Position numbers and translations under genes: made by a program. Positions 55,279 to 64,000 of a stretch of DNA of 64,000 nt are shown here, one piece after another. How positions within the stretch are numbered: the stretch's first letter is position 1; each line of letters starts with the position of its first letter. Source of the stretch: Nocardia altamirensis NBRC 108246 (GTDB taxonomy: Bacteria > Actinomycetota > Actinomycetes > Mycobacteriales > Mycobacteriaceae); NCBI RefSeq assembly GCF_001612685.1, contig NZ_BDAY01000052.1, forward strand, positions 1 through 64,000. Reading direction: 5' to 3'. The notes under the pieces were generated by a model that was not told the DNA's origin, made no database searches, and saw nothing but the letters and a program-made list of their open reading frames with translations.

Positions 55279-56333
55279 GCGGGCACGTCCTCTCGCCCCG
55301 AGCGCTGATGAGCCTGCTCTTCCACGGCGACAAGGCCATCGATGTCGTGCGAACGGCGTGGCGCATGGGCATTCTCGACGCGCTGGAAGAACACGACGCC
55401 GAGTCGGTGTCCCTAGGTCAGCTGTGCGACCGGTTCGGTCTGGTGCCCGCCCGGCTGTACAAGTTGCTCGACTGTCTCGAATGCCTCGGATTCGTCATCC
55501 GGTATCCCTCGGATACGTTGCACGACACCAGATATCGGGCAGTCGAGGGCGCGTGCGATGCCGCGATCGACGTCCTCGGCCCTGACTCGAACGAGCGGGA
55601 CCGGGACGGCTACCCGTGGCGGACCCTGTACGGAGCCCTGCCCGACGTGCTCCGCGGCGAGCGCAGCATGCCTGCCGAGGCGTTCACCTGGCCGCTCGAC
55701 AGCGCCGAGCAGGTCGCCGGCTTCGAACACAGCATGGCGGCCGGAATCGGGCCCATCGCCGAGGCGTTCCGGACAAATGCCGAATCATGGTGCGCGCGTT
55801 CGACATTGCGACTACTCGACGTCGGCGGTGGTGACGGCACATTGGCGGTGCATCTCCTCCAGGACAACCCGACGCTGCGCGTCGATGTCTACAACCTTCC
55901 GGCGCTGCGACCCCTCGTCGACAGCACGCGGACGAAGTCGGGCTGCGGTGACCGGCTGGGCTTCGTGGGCGGCGACTTCCTCGCCGAACCGCTGCCCACC
56001 GGATACGACATCGTGTCCTTCGTTCGAGTACTGCACGACTGGCCGCGACCGCGAGCGCGTGAGCTTCTGACCAAGGCCTACCAAGCGCTCCCGCCGGGCG
56101 GGCGGGTGCTCATCTGCGAGGAGTTCCGCGACGCCGAACGCCTTGCCCGGCAATTCTTCTGGTCCTATTTCCTCATCGGTGTCGACAGCTGCGCCAGCAT
56201 GTTGCGCGAGGTGGCCGACTACCGCAGGCTGCTCGGCGACCTCGGTTTCCTGGACGTGACGGTGCTCCCCGGGCCGTTCGAGATCATCGTCGCCACGAAG
56301 CCGGACACCGTACCTGAGGTCGTGGTCCGATGA
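55275..56333 (+). CDS. SAM-dependent methyltransferase (Methyltransf_2 type)
   Basis: 352 aa; ATGA overlap with the previous gene. N-terminal winged-helix dimerisation domain (~1-100: VSLGQLCDRFGLVPARLYKL), SAM motif I LDVGGGDGTLAVHLL, motif with VLHDWPRPRAREL carrying the general-base-position His. The family O-methylates phenols, but C-methyltransferases of 3-hydroxykynurenine/3-hydroxyanthranilate (actinomycin, sibiromycin type) share this architecture. With the upstream genes, methylation of a kynurenine-derived aromatic is probable. Confidence 0.85.
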   Translation: MSGHVLSPRALMSLLFHGDKAIDVVRTAWRMGILDALEEHDAESVSLGQLCDRFGLVPARLYKLLDCLECLGFVIRYPSDTLHDTRYRAVEGACDAAIDVLGPDSNERDRDGYPWRTLYGALPDVLRGERSMPAEAFTWPLDSAEQVAGFEHSMAAGIGPIAEAFRTNAESWCARSTLRLLDVGGGDGTLAVHLLQDNPTLRVDVYNLPALRPLVDSTRTKSGCGDRLGFVGGDFLAEPLPTGYDIVSFVRVLHDWPRPRARELLTKAYQALPPGGRVLICEEFRDAERLARQFFWSYFLIGVDSCASMLREVADYRRLLGDLGFLDVTVLPGPFEIIVATKPDTVPEVVVR

Positions 56334-57947
56334 GTGACAACAAATCTCGACGCCACAGTGCCCGACTGGTCGACTGACAGCATGCAGAACTTCGATCACA
56401 TCTTCGTCGGCGGCGGCCACAACGCGCTGGTCGCGGCCGCATATCTGAGCAGGGCCGGATATGACGTCCTCGTCCTCGATCGCAACGACCGGGTCGGCGG
56501 CTTCGTCCGCAGCGCCGAATTGTCGCCGGGGGTGACCTACGACCCGTTCTCGTCCGCCGTGCCCTTGTTCACCAGCGGACCCGCCTGGCGCGACCTCGGT
56601 CCGGATCTGCGGAAGCAAGGCCTGGAGATCCTGCAACCCGAGTTCCCCACCGGCGTGTCCATGCAGGACGGCACCACCGCGATCTTCCCGCGCGATCCCC
56701 TGGCGCTGGCAGACGAGGCCGAGCGCCTGCACCCGGGTGACAGCTCAGCGGTCGCCGAGATCATGGCAGCCCTCGGCCCGTCGTCGGGCGAGGCGTTCGG
56801 CCTGATGGGCCAGGATCTGACCTCCGACGCAGCCAGAGCCACCATCGCCCGGCTGGTGAGCGAGGGCAAGGGCTGGTCCCAAGTGGCCGAGCTCGCGCTC
56901 GACACCGCGCGCTCGGCCGTGTCGGAGCTCGAATCCCCCGCGCTGCAAAGCCTTTTCGGGTCGTGGCCGGCGCACGTGAGCCACGGGCCCGACGACGCGG
57001 GCGGCGCGTTCTGGACGACGATCTTCCCACTCGGCTTCACCGCGGGCGGCATGCCGATCCCCCAGGGCGGCATGGGCAAGCTCGCCGAGGCACTCAGCGG
57101 CGTCATCACCGAGCACGGCGGTGTCATCCAGACCAAGGCCACCGTCACCCGCATCAGGGTCGCCGACGGGCGCGCGGTGGGCGTGCAATTGTCCGATGGC
57201 AGCGCGTATCGGGCACGGAACAGCGTCATCGCCTCCGTCAATCCCGACCAGCTCTACGAGTGGTTGCTCGCCGAAACCATTGTGCCCCCGCGCATTCTGT
57301 CGCAGGCGCGCCGATACCGATACGGCACCGGCATTTTCCAGCTGCACCTCGCCATCAGCGGTCCGATTCCGTGGCCGGACAAGCGGTTCACTCGGATCGG
57401 CCAGCCCTTCCTCACCGATTCCCTCGATGGGCTCTCCCTGCATGTCGCGCAGTCGCGAGCGGATCTGCTGCCCGCATGGCCGACGATGACCCTCGACTGC
57501 CCGACCGCGCACGACGCGACCCGAGCGCCCGAGGGCATCAACGTGATTCGGATCGAGGTCACGGACGTGCCGACCAGTCCGCGCGGCGACGCCGCTGGCG
57601 CGATCGCCACCGACGGCACCTGGAATTCCTGCGTGATCGACCGTTTCGCCGACCGGGTGCTCGAGGTCGTCGAACGCCACATTCCCGGATTGACCGAAAA
57701 GATCGTCACCCGAGCAACGGTCACCCCGGCCACCCTTGCCGCGTTCAATCCCAACAGCGGCCCCGGCGACCCGTACGGCGGCGCTCAAGACCTCGCTCAG
57801 AGCTTCGCACTGCGCCCCATCGCGGCCGCACCGGGTCATCGCACCTTCGTGCCCAACCTGTACGTGCTCGGCGCTGGCACCTGGCCTGGCGCAGGCGTCT
57901 CCGGAAACTCCGGCTACATCGTCGCCCAGTACCTGATCGACTCCTGA
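56334..57947 (+). CDS. Phytoene-desaturase-like FAD oxidoreductase
   Basis: 537 aa from a GTG directly after the methyltransferase stop; the ATG at 56382 (MQNFDHIFVGGG) would also keep the full domain. FAD motif GGGHNALVAAAYLSRAGYDV, DRNDRVGGFVRS, and a C-terminal VLGAGTWPGAGVSGNSGYIV match the CrtI/NAD(P)-binding amine-oxidase group. Membership alone does not give the substrate; relatives desaturate or isomerise carotenoids and retinol and act on small metabolites. Last gene of the operon; convergent with the TetR gene one base away. Confidence 0.87.
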   Translation: MTTNLDATVPDWSTDSMQNFDHIFVGGGHNALVAAAYLSRAGYDVLVLDRNDRVGGFVRSAELSPGVTYDPFSSAVPLFTSGPAWRDLGPDLRKQGLEILQPEFPTGVSMQDGTTAIFPRDPLALADEAERLHPGDSSAVAEIMAALGPSSGEAFGLMGQDLTSDAARATIARLVSEGKGWSQVAELALDTARSAVSELESPALQSLFGSWPAHVSHGPDDAGGAFWTTIFPLGFTAGGMPIPQGGMGKLAEALSGVITEHGGVIQTKATVTRIRVADGRAVGVQLSDGSAYRARNSVIASVNPDQLYEWLLAETIVPPRILSQARRYRYGTGIFQLHLAISGPIPWPDKRFTRIGQPFLTDSLDGLSLHVAQSRADLLPAWPTMTLDCPTAHDATRAPEGINVIRIEVTDVPTSPRGDAAGAIATDGTWNSCVIDRFADRVLEVVERHIPGLTEKIVTRATVTPATLAAFNPNSGPGDPYGGAQDLAQSFALRPIAAAPGHRTFVPNLYVLGAGTWPGAGVSGNSGYIVAQYLIDS

Positions 57948-57948
57948 C

Positions 57949-58602
57949 TCAGGAGCTGCCTCGTTCGACCTCGAGTTCGGCGACGAGTCTCCGGAAGATG
58001 TCGAGCAGAACGGTCGCACTCGGCGCCTCCGCGCCGCTTGCCGAATAGCGCTCTGCCCATTCGGTCAGCGCCGCGGACAGTACCGCCCTGGCGACGAGGA
58101 ACAGCATCCGCACCCTCGAACACGCGACGACATCGGTTGCGCCAGCTATTGATTCGATCGCCGTGTTCATTGCAATGGCATCGGCGGCCAATGCTGCCGC
58201 GGTCACCTGCGGCGAGGAAAGCATGACTCGACAGGCGCAGAGGAGGGCATGCGTGGCCGCGGGATCATCGGCTAACCCTTCGATGACGTCGAAGTAGACG
58301 TTCTCGACGTCAGCCAACCGCAGTGTCCGCGCATCCGCGGCCGCGATCATCGCCATGCTCGCGGCGCCGAAACCCCACCTGTCGTAGGCGACCGCCTGGT
58401 CTTTGGTCGGGAAATAGCGGAAGAACGTCCGTGGCGATACCCCCGCACGGGCGGCGATGTCGTCGACGGTGATGCCGTCATATCCATGCAATCCGCTCAA
58501 TTCAAGTGCAGCGGAATGAATTTCAGCTCGCGTTTGATCCCGGCGACGTGCCCGCAGATCGCGCGGATTATCCGCGGGGTCGCCATCGACTGCGCTTCGC
58601 AT
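57949..58602 (-). CDS. TetR-family regulator
   Basis: 217 aa from the ATG at 58602 (MRSAVDGDPADN). Helix-turn-helix TRAEIHSAALELSGLHGYDG, then VDDIAARAGVSPRTFFRYFP. Convergent with the flavoenzyme and divergent from the acyltransferase gene, whose promoter region holds a 15-bp palindrome. The stops of this gene and the flavoenzyme sit inside CTCCTGACTCAGGAG (57941-57955). Confidence 0.88.
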   Translation of the reverse strand: MRSAVDGDPADNPRDLRARRRDQTRAEIHSAALELSGLHGYDGITVDDIAARAGVSPRTFFRYFPTKDQAVAYDRWGFGAASMAMIAAADARTLRLADVENVYFDVIEGLADDPAATHALLCACRVMLSSPQVTAAALAADAIAMNTAIESIAGATDVVACSRVRMLFLVARAVLSAALTEWAERYSASGAEAPSATVLLDIFRRLVAELEVERGSS

Positions 58603-58657
58603 CTGTCCACGATATGCCGTGTGACACAAATTACCTACTTGGCACACCGTGCACACT

Positions 58658-58672
58658 TGGCAGAATCTGCCA
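58658..58672. promoter_or_regulatory. TetR operator candidate
   Basis: TGGCAGA-A-TCTGCCA, a perfect 15-bp inverted repeat 56 bp upstream of the TetR start and about 150 bp before the divergent acyltransferase start. A half-site-like TTGGCA lies just before it (about 58639). Likely bound by the TetR protein encoded at 57949. Confidence 0.6.
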
Positions 58673-58820
58673 CCAGACGTACCTTGATCTTGTCGATGAA
58701 TGTTTGCCCAGGTCAAACCACTGGGCGTGGATCTTGCTGCGCGCCGAATCACGGTTTCCGGCGTTGCGAATACCGGACCAAAAGTGTCCTCGGTCGAATA
58801 CGACAATCAGGAGTACGGAC

Positions 58821-60065
58821 ATGAGTGGTCTGTCATCATCGAGCGTTTTGATCCGCCCTCTCGACCCGAGCGAAGCAATGTTCGTCCCGACTGGGCTCTA
58901 CGTCGGGTACACCACCCGCGTGCGCGGCGAGCTGGATCCGAGGGCCCTGGCCGAAGCATTCGACCTGATCCGGCAGCAGTACCCGGTTCTGCGGAGCCAG
59001 GTCGTGCCGGCGGACGGGCAGCCCGTCTTCGCGGCGACCGATCTGCCACCGGTGATCAGCTGGCGCGACCAGGAAAGCGACGAATCACTGCCCGATCTCG
59101 CGGGCCGGGTGGCCGCGATCCAGGTGGTGCGGGTTGATGCCCGCACCGCACTGGTGACCCTGCTGACCCATCACTCGGCCGCAGACGGGCACCACTCGCT
59201 GCAACTGCTCGCCGACCTGTGGGAGAGCTATACCGCCGTGGTCGAGGGCAAATCGGTGCGGCCGCAGCGCCATGACTACCCACAGTCGGTGGAACAACTG
59301 CTGGACGAACGCGGGATAACGCTGGACGACGCTCCCGCGGCGTCGGTGGCCCCAACATTGCCCACAACGGCAGGTAGCACACCCCAATCCCCAAGTGCCA
59401 CAGCGTCGCCCGATCACATGGCGCGGGTCCGACTGACCGCCGAGCAGACACGAGCCCTCGTCGCGATCGGCCATCAGGCAAAGACCACCATCAACGGCTT
59501 GATGTCGGCGGCCATCATGCAAGCCACCGCAGACAGTGCAGGCATCGGTCTCGAGGAGGTGCTCTACGTGTATCCGGTCGATCTCCGCCGTCGCCTGACT
59601 CCGGCAGTGCAGTACACGGCAGGCACCAATGTTCTCGGCACGGCGATGTTCGTCGCGGACTCCGACACCCCGACCGACACCGTGGCGCTGGCGCGTGCGA
59701 TCACCGACCGCCTCGCCGGCGACCTCGCCTCCGGTGAGGTTCATCGTTCCGTCCTGCGGCTACCGCACGAGAACTTCGACCCGGCGATCCTCGAATCACC
59801 GTCGTCGGTAGTGGCAACAAACTGGGGCATCATCCCGCCCATGCCGACCCCAGACACACTGACGATCGACGACTTCTCGCCGAGCGTGCATCAGACGAGC
59901 CAGCTGCCCGGTCCGCTGGGCAACTCGGCGTCCCCGCCGATGGGCGGCATCATCACCACGTTCCAGGGACAGCTCACGCTCGACGTCACCATGGCCGCGG
60001 GCGACCCCGAGAACCTCGTCGACCGCGTCGGTGCCATCCTGGCCGAAATCCTGCCCGCTGCCTGA
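58821..60065 (+). CDS. PapA/condensation-domain-like acyltransferase
   Basis: 414 aa from the ATG at 58821 (CAGGAG upstream); open frame upstream is not conserved. The chloramphenicol-acetyltransferase/NRPS-condensation superfamily motif HHxxxDG is HHSAADG (117-123), with an N-terminal domain starting LIRPLDPSEAMF as in mycobacterial PapA enzymes. These esterify alcohols with acyl chains from CoA or carrier proteins. Near an operon that makes an aromatic amine, it could acylate the product. Lipid acylation is the alternative. Confidence 0.82.
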   Translation: MSGLSSSSVLIRPLDPSEAMFVPTGLYVGYTTRVRGELDPRALAEAFDLIRQQYPVLRSQVVPADGQPVFAATDLPPVISWRDQESDESLPDLAGRVAAIQVVRVDARTALVTLLTHHSAADGHHSLQLLADLWESYTAVVEGKSVRPQRHDYPQSVEQLLDERGITLDDAPAASVAPTLPTTAGSTPQSPSATASPDHMARVRLTAEQTRALVAIGHQAKTTINGLMSAAIMQATADSAGIGLEEVLYVYPVDLRRRLTPAVQYTAGTNVLGTAMFVADSDTPTDTVALARAITDRLAGDLASGEVHRSVLRLPHENFDPAILESPSSVVATNWGIIPPMPTPDTLTIDDFSPSVHQTSQLPGPLGNSASPPMGGIITTFQGQLTLDVTMAAGDPENLVDRVGAILAEILPAA

Positions 60066-60075
60066 GATTTCGAGC

Positions 60076-61086
60076 TCACGGCAGCAGAGTGCCCGATTCG
60101 GCGTCGTAGTGCAGGACCCGGTCGGGTTGCGGGACAACCCAACCGTCGGCGCCCAGCGCGGGCTCTGCTGCCTCCGGCACGATCACGCCGACGGTGAAGC
60201 CGTCCGCCTCGACCGTAACCAGCGAGGTTGCGCCGAGGTGCGCCACCGTGGAGACGGTGCCGCGCAGTGCATCGTCCACGGCGGTGGCGGAGAAGGTCAG
60301 GTACTCCGGACGGGCGCCCCAGATGACCGAGGGGCTCAGGCCGACCAGCTCGCCGGGGATCAGGTTCATCGGGGTCGAGCCGATGAAGTTGGCGACGAAG
60401 GTGTCGGCGGGGCGGCGGAAAACCGCACGGGCAGTGCCGAGTTGGCGGATCCGCCCCTCCGCCATCACCGCGATCCGGTCCGCCATGGCCAGTGCCTCGG
60501 CTTGGTCGTGGGTCACGAACACGGTGGTGACGCCGAGTTCGAGTTGCAGCTTCTTCAGGAAGGTGCGGGCTTCCAAGCGCAACCGAGCATCCAGGTTGGA
60601 CAGTGGCTCGTCGAAAAGAAACACCTTGGGGTGGCAGGCCATTGCCCGCGCCAACGCGACTCGCTGTTGCTGCCCGCCGGACAGCTCGGCGGGTCGGCGC
60701 GCCAGCAGTCCTTGCAGCGAAAGCTGTTCCGCGGTTTCGGTCGCTTTCGCCGCCCTGGTCCGACGATCGGTGCCGCGGACCTTCAGTGGATAGGCGATGT
60801 TGTCGGCCACCGTCATGTGCGGGAACAGCGCATAGTCTTGGAACACCATCGCCACGTCACGGCGGCCTGGCGAGAGCCGGGTGACGTCCTTCTCGTCGAT
60901 CCGGATCTGCCCGCTGGTCGGGGTTTCCAGTCCGGCGATGCTGCGCAGCAGAGTGGTCTTGCCGCACCCGGATGGCCCGAGCAGCGCGAAGAACTCGCCG
61001 TCCTGAATCGTAAAATTCAGGGCGTCGAGGGCTTTCACGTCGCCGGGGAAGACCTTCGTCAGGTCGACCAGATCGATCTGCGCCAT
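60076..61086 (-). CDS. ABC importer ATP-binding protein (MalK/UgpC type)
   Basis: 336 aa. Walker A GPSGCGKTTLL, Q-loop VFQDYALFPHMTV, signature LSGGQQQRVALARA, Walker B VFLFDEPLSNLD and H-loop VTHDQAEAL, then a C-terminal TOBE-type regulatory domain (MNLIPGELVGLSP...). It powers an import system for sugars or glycerol-phosphate-like substrates. Five bases from the second permease gene; converges on the acyltransferase gene (10 bp apart). Confidence 0.93.
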   Translation of the reverse strand: MAQIDLVDLTKVFPGDVKALDALNFTIQDGEFFALLGPSGCGKTTLLRSIAGLETPTSGQIRIDEKDVTRLSPGRRDVAMVFQDYALFPHMTVADNIAYPLKVRGTDRRTRAAKATETAEQLSLQGLLARRPAELSGGQQQRVALARAMACHPKVFLFDEPLSNLDARLRLEARTFLKKLQLELGVTTVFVTHDQAEALAMADRIAVMAEGRIRQLGTARAVFRRPADTFVANFIGSTPMNLIPGELVGLSPSVIWGARPEYLTFSATAVDDALRGTVSTVAHLGATSLVTVEADGFTVGVIVPEAAEPALGADGWVVPQPDRVLHYDAESGTLLP

Positions 61087-61911
61087 CTAGGACTTGATCC
61101 CTCCGTGGAGCCGGAAGCCGTAGCGCCGGTTGACGAACACGTACATCAGCACGACCGGAATCGAATACAGCAGGGAGAACGCCGAAATCGGCCCGAGCAG
61201 CGCCCCGCCGCCCTCGTCGTAGAAGGTGCGCACCACCACCGCGGCGGGCTGCTTGTCCTGGTCGCGCAACAGCAGGAACGGCACCAAGTAGCTGCCCCAT
61301 ACGTTCACCACAGTCCACACCGCGATCGTGGCCAGTCCGGGCCGAGCCAGCGGCACCACAATGTCGCGCAGGATCCGCAGCGGCCCGGCCCCGAACACCC
61401 GCGCCGATTCCTCATAAGACCTCGGCACCGAGTCCATGAAGTCCTTCAGGATGAAGATGGCCGCAGGCAACAGACCGCCCGAAAGCACAAGCACCACACC
61501 GAATTCCTGGTCGAGCAGACCGAGCTTCCAGATCATCAGGAAGATCGGCACCATCGCCGCGGTGCCGGTCACCACGCTGGACAGCAGCAGGAGCGCATAC
61601 AGCAGCGCGTCACGGCCAGGGATCCGGACCCGCGACAGCGCGTACGCCGCCAGCGCCGCACTCGAAACCACCAGCACCATGCTTGATCCGGACAGCAGCA
61701 CCGAATTCCACAGTGAACCCATGGTCAGGTCGTCCTCGAACAACGCCGAAAAGTGTTTCAGCGTCGGCTTTTCCGGAATCCGCGGTGCGTACCCTGGATT
61801 GGCGTCGAACGGCGCCGAGGCCAGCCAGAGGATCGGCAGCACGAAGAACCCGGTCACCACCGCGACGAAGGTGTAGAAGCCGATCCGCGAGACGATATGC
61901 CGTGGGTTCAT
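61087..61911 (-). CDS. Carbohydrate ABC transporter inner-membrane permease (MalG type)
   Basis: 274 aa. Six spans, with the permease EAA loop (ESARVFGAGPLRILRDIVVPLARPGL) that contacts the ATPase. Starts with ATG overlapping the first permease stop by 4 bases. The conserved Gly is present but the usual Asp-Gly is DGAGP-like rather than canonical. Confidence 0.9.
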   Translation of the reverse strand: MNPRHIVSRIGFYTFVAVVTGFFVLPILWLASAPFDANPGYAPRIPEKPTLKHFSALFEDDLTMGSLWNSVLLSGSSMVLVVSSAALAAYALSRVRIPGRDALLYALLLLSSVVTGTAAMVPIFLMIWKLGLLDQEFGVVLVLSGGLLPAAIFILKDFMDSVPRSYEESARVFGAGPLRILRDIVVPLARPGLATIAVWTVVNVWGSYLVPFLLLRDQDKQPAAVVVRTFYDEGGGALLGPISAFSLLYSIPVVLMYVFVNRRYGFRLHGGIKS

Positions 61912-62840
61912 GAGCTCCTCCGCCGCAGCAGGCGCAGGTAGAACAGCGCGAGCACCAGATTGATCAGCAGCATCAGCACCGACGCCGCGGCGCCGTAGCC
62001 GAGCGCACCGTCGTCGATCCCCTGCCGGTACAGGAAGATCGGCAGCGTCTCGCTGCGGTGGTTCGGCTCACCGCGCGTCAGCAGGTACGGGGTGAAGTCG
62101 TTGAAGGTCCACAAGCTGATCAGCAGCGTGTTCGTCAGGACGTGCCCGCGCAGGTGCGGAAAGACCACGTCCCGCAATGTCTGCGGCCCGGAAGAACCAG
62201 CCAGCCGCGCGGTTTCGAGGTGCGACGGCGGCACGGTCGACAGCGCGGCCGAGTACAGCAGCATGGAGAACGCGGTGCCGCGCCAGATGTTGAATACGAT
62301 GATGACGGCGAGCGGCTGGTGGATCATCCACGCGTAGCCTGGATTGCCGAGCAACCGGTTGACGGTGCCTTCGTCGCGATCGAGCATCGCAATCCACACC
62401 ACCGCAACGACACTCGCGGGCAGGATCCACGCGAGCAGCACCAGGCTCTCCACCACGATGCGGACCCAGCGGACCGCACGGCGCATCGTCCATGCCAGTG
62501 CGAAGCCGAGACAGTTCTGCCCGATGATGGCCGAGCCGAACACGAACAGCAGCGTGATCCACACACTGTTGCCGAACAGCGGGTCGGTCAGCGCCTTCGT
62601 GTAATTGCCAAGTCCCACAAAGGAAACGTCCACCGAGGTGCGCCCGGACACGGTGAGATCGGTCAGGCCGATCCACAGCAACCACAATGCGGGGAACACC
62701 AGGAAAGCCGCGATCAGCAGCAGCGCCGGCGTGACGAACGCGCTCGCCTTCCAGCGCCCCAATCCGGCGACGTCGGTATCGGATCCGCCCTGCTGGGCTC
62801 CGGCGACAGCGGCGGCGCCGGGGGTAGCGGGATCAGTCAC
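61908..62840 (-). CDS. Carbohydrate ABC transporter inner-membrane permease (MalF type)
   Basis: 310 aa from a GTG at 62840, which overlaps the binding-protein stop (GTGACTGA) by 8 bases; an upstream ATG is antisense-like and lacks similarity. Six spans and an EAA-type loop (LETARLAGSSGPQTLRDVVF). Acts with the MalG-type subunit and the ATPase. Confidence 0.9.
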   Translation of the reverse strand: MTDPATPGAAAVAGAQQGGSDTDVAGLGRWKASAFVTPALLLIAAFLVFPALWLLWIGLTDLTVSGRTSVDVSFVGLGNYTKALTDPLFGNSVWITLLFVFGSAIIGQNCLGFALAWTMRRAVRWVRIVVESLVLLAWILPASVVAVVWIAMLDRDEGTVNRLLGNPGYAWMIHQPLAVIIVFNIWRGTAFSMLLYSAALSTVPPSHLETARLAGSSGPQTLRDVVFPHLRGHVLTNTLLISLWTFNDFTPYLLTRGEPNHRSETLPIFLYRQGIDDGALGYGAAASVLMLLINLVLALFYLRLLRRRSS

Positions 62841-64000
62841 TGGCCACCTTGTCCTGGCCACCGACCGCCGCCACCACCGCTTTGCCGTATGCCGCAGCGG
62901 CATCCGCCGTGCTCTTGCCGGTGGCCACGTCGAGTGCCGCCTGCTGCAGCGCCTTCGACACGGCGTTGTACTCCGGCAGCGCAGGCCGCAACGCGGTGAT
63001 CGGCAAGATCTGCGCGGACACGAACGTCAGCATCGGGTCGCCGCCGAGCGCGTCGGCGTTGACGTCCTGGCGCGCGGTGATGCGCGGGCCGCCGCGAGCG
63101 AGCAGCTCACGAAGCGCCTCCGGCGAGTTCATGAATTGCAGGAGTTCCCATGCCAATTCGACATTCTTGCTTTTCGGGCTGATCACCCGCCCGCCGCCGC
63201 CGGAGATGCTCACGAAGTCCTGTCCGTGCACGCCGCTCCCCGGCGTCGCCGCGGGAATCTTCGCCCAGCCCACCTGGGTGTCCCGCTCGGCCATCGGGAA
63301 GCTGCCCCCCGTCGGGTTCAGCACACCGCGCCAGAAGTAGTCGCTTTCCAGCAGGATTCCGACCTGGCCCTTGGCGAACTTCTCGAAGCTCTTCTCCCGG
63401 CCTTTGGCGTCCTGCTGTAATTCCGCATCGCCCAACTGCTCGCTGTACAGCGTGCGGTAGAAGTCGAGCACCCGACGGACTTTCGCCGTGTTCCCGACCC
63501 ACTTGCCGCCCTCGTACAACGTGCTACCCGTGCCGGCCAGCAACGGCAGCATCCCCTGGGTTGTCGTCGCTTCGCCGAAGCTGGTGCCCGCATTCAGTTG
63601 CACAGGAACGACTCCGGGCACCGCCTTCACCTTCCGCGCCGCCTCGAGCACCTGATCCCACGTGGTCGGCTGCCAGTTCGCGGGCAAGCCTGCCTGCTCG
63701 AACACCTTGCGGTTGAAGAAAAGCACCCGCCCGTCGGTCTCGATCGGGATGCCGTACTGCGCACCCTGGTAGGACGTCAACTGCCGCACCGCTTCCGGGA
63801 TGTGCTGCCAGCCGTCCCAAGCCTGCACCTTGTCGGCCCCGACCAGCTTGTCCAACGGTTCGATCTGGCGGCCTTCGGCGAACTCGCCGACCCAGATCCC
63901 GTCCAGTGACACCACATCGGCGCCGGTGCCGGTCTTCAGGTCTTTGGCGATCCTGCTCTTGTAGTCCTCGTCCGGCACTCCGGTCGCCTGGAACTTCACC
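62833..64000 (-). CDS. Extracellular solute-binding protein, 5' end missing
   Basis: Runs off the right end; about 389 codons are present, with the signal peptide beyond the window. Cluster-1/MalE-like binding protein: DVVSLDGIWVGEFAEGRQIE, YGIPIETDGRVLFFNRKVFE, a hinge-type SGGGGRVISPKSKN. Delivers the substrate to the permeases encoded next. Sugar or glycerol-phosphate import is the family expectation. Confidence 0.88.
   Translation of the reverse strand, partial: VKFQATGVPDEDYKSRIAKDLKTGTGADVVSLDGIWVGEFAEGRQIEPLDKLVGADKVQAWDGWQHIPEAVRQLTSYQGAQYGIPIETDGRVLFFNRKVFEQAGLPANWQPTTWDQVLEAARKVKAVPGVVPVQLNAGTSFGEATTTQGMLPLLAGTGSTLYEGGKWVGNTAKVRRVLDFYRTLYSEQLGDAELQQDAKGREKSFEKFAKGQVGILLESDYFWRGVLNPTGGSFPMAERDTQVGWAKIPAATPGSGVHGQDFVSISGGGGRVISPKSKNVELAWELLQFMNSPEALRELLARGGPRITARQDVNADALGGDPMLTFVSAQILPITALRPALPEYNAVSKALQQAALDVATGKSTADAAAAYGKAVVAAVGGQDKVASD

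Noticed and set aside
57941..57955. CTCCTGACTCAGGAG as a terminator
   Set aside because: As RNA it can only form about five pairs once a loop is allowed; too weak to call despite its position over both stops.
1..64000. tRNA, rRNA, CRISPR array, transposase or prophage genes
   Set aside because: Looked for and not seen by eye; a small RNA or degraded element could have been missed.

Overview
High-GC (actinobacterial) chromosomal DNA, most like a Nocardia or a close relative in the Mycobacteriales. The pointers are an MmpS/MmpL pair, a PapA-like acyltransferase, a mimABCD/prmABCD-type diiron monooxygenase operon with its own chaperonin, ESX-type (WXG/EspC-like) proteins, and several very large NB-ARC/TPR regulators. 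I saw no rRNA, tRNA, CRISPR array, insertion sequence or phage gene. The genus is an inference from gene content.

Layout. 1-10 kb: a truncated HTH/NB-ARC/TPR regulator; an AsnO-like Fe(II)/2-oxoglutarate oxygenase next to an amidinotransferase, which looks like a small guanidino/amino-acid tailoring module; an XRE regulator; two small proteins; a 1013-aa SARP regulator. 10-20 kb: two TetR regulators, an SDR, a zinc alcohol dehydrogenase controlled from two identical 18-bp palindromes, an MmpS-MmpL pair ending in a nested hairpin, a Ser/Thr/Pro-rich membrane protein and a DMT-type transporter. 20-31 kb: the mim operon (mimR divergent; mimA-B-C-D, amidohydrolase, DUF59/MIP18 protein, alcohol dehydrogenase, GroEL-like mimG), predicted to oxidise propane, acetone or phenols. 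31-40 kb: a CDF metal transporter, a coupled ABC transporter/two-component operon, an SRPBCC protein, an LLM flavin oxidoreductase, a carboxylesterase and a four-EF-hand protein.

40-49 kb: a four-gene minus-strand operon (acyl-CoA/AMP ligase, FAD monooxygenase, FMN alpha-hydroxyacid oxidase, atypical P450) followed by a second giant SARP regulator. 49-53 kb: a compact operon encoding an EspC-like small protein, a WXG protein with a C-terminal HEERH metallopeptidase-like motif, a lipoprotein and a small membrane protein. This looks like an ESX-exported effector with partners and is the best candidate here for an undescribed system. A beta-lactamase-fold lipoprotein is divergent to it. 53-60 kb: tryptophan 2,3-dioxygenase, a kynureninase-like PLP enzyme, a SAM methyltransferase and a phytoene-desaturase-like flavoenzyme in one tightly overlapping operon, then a TetR regulator and a PapA-like acyltransferase; probably a kynurenine-derived metabolite pathway. 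60-64 kb: a carbohydrate-type ABC importer whose binding-protein gene runs off the right end.

Many genes overlap by 4 bases (ATGA), so co-translated operons are easy to delimit. Most unexplained non-coding structure is inverted or direct repeats next to regulator genes.
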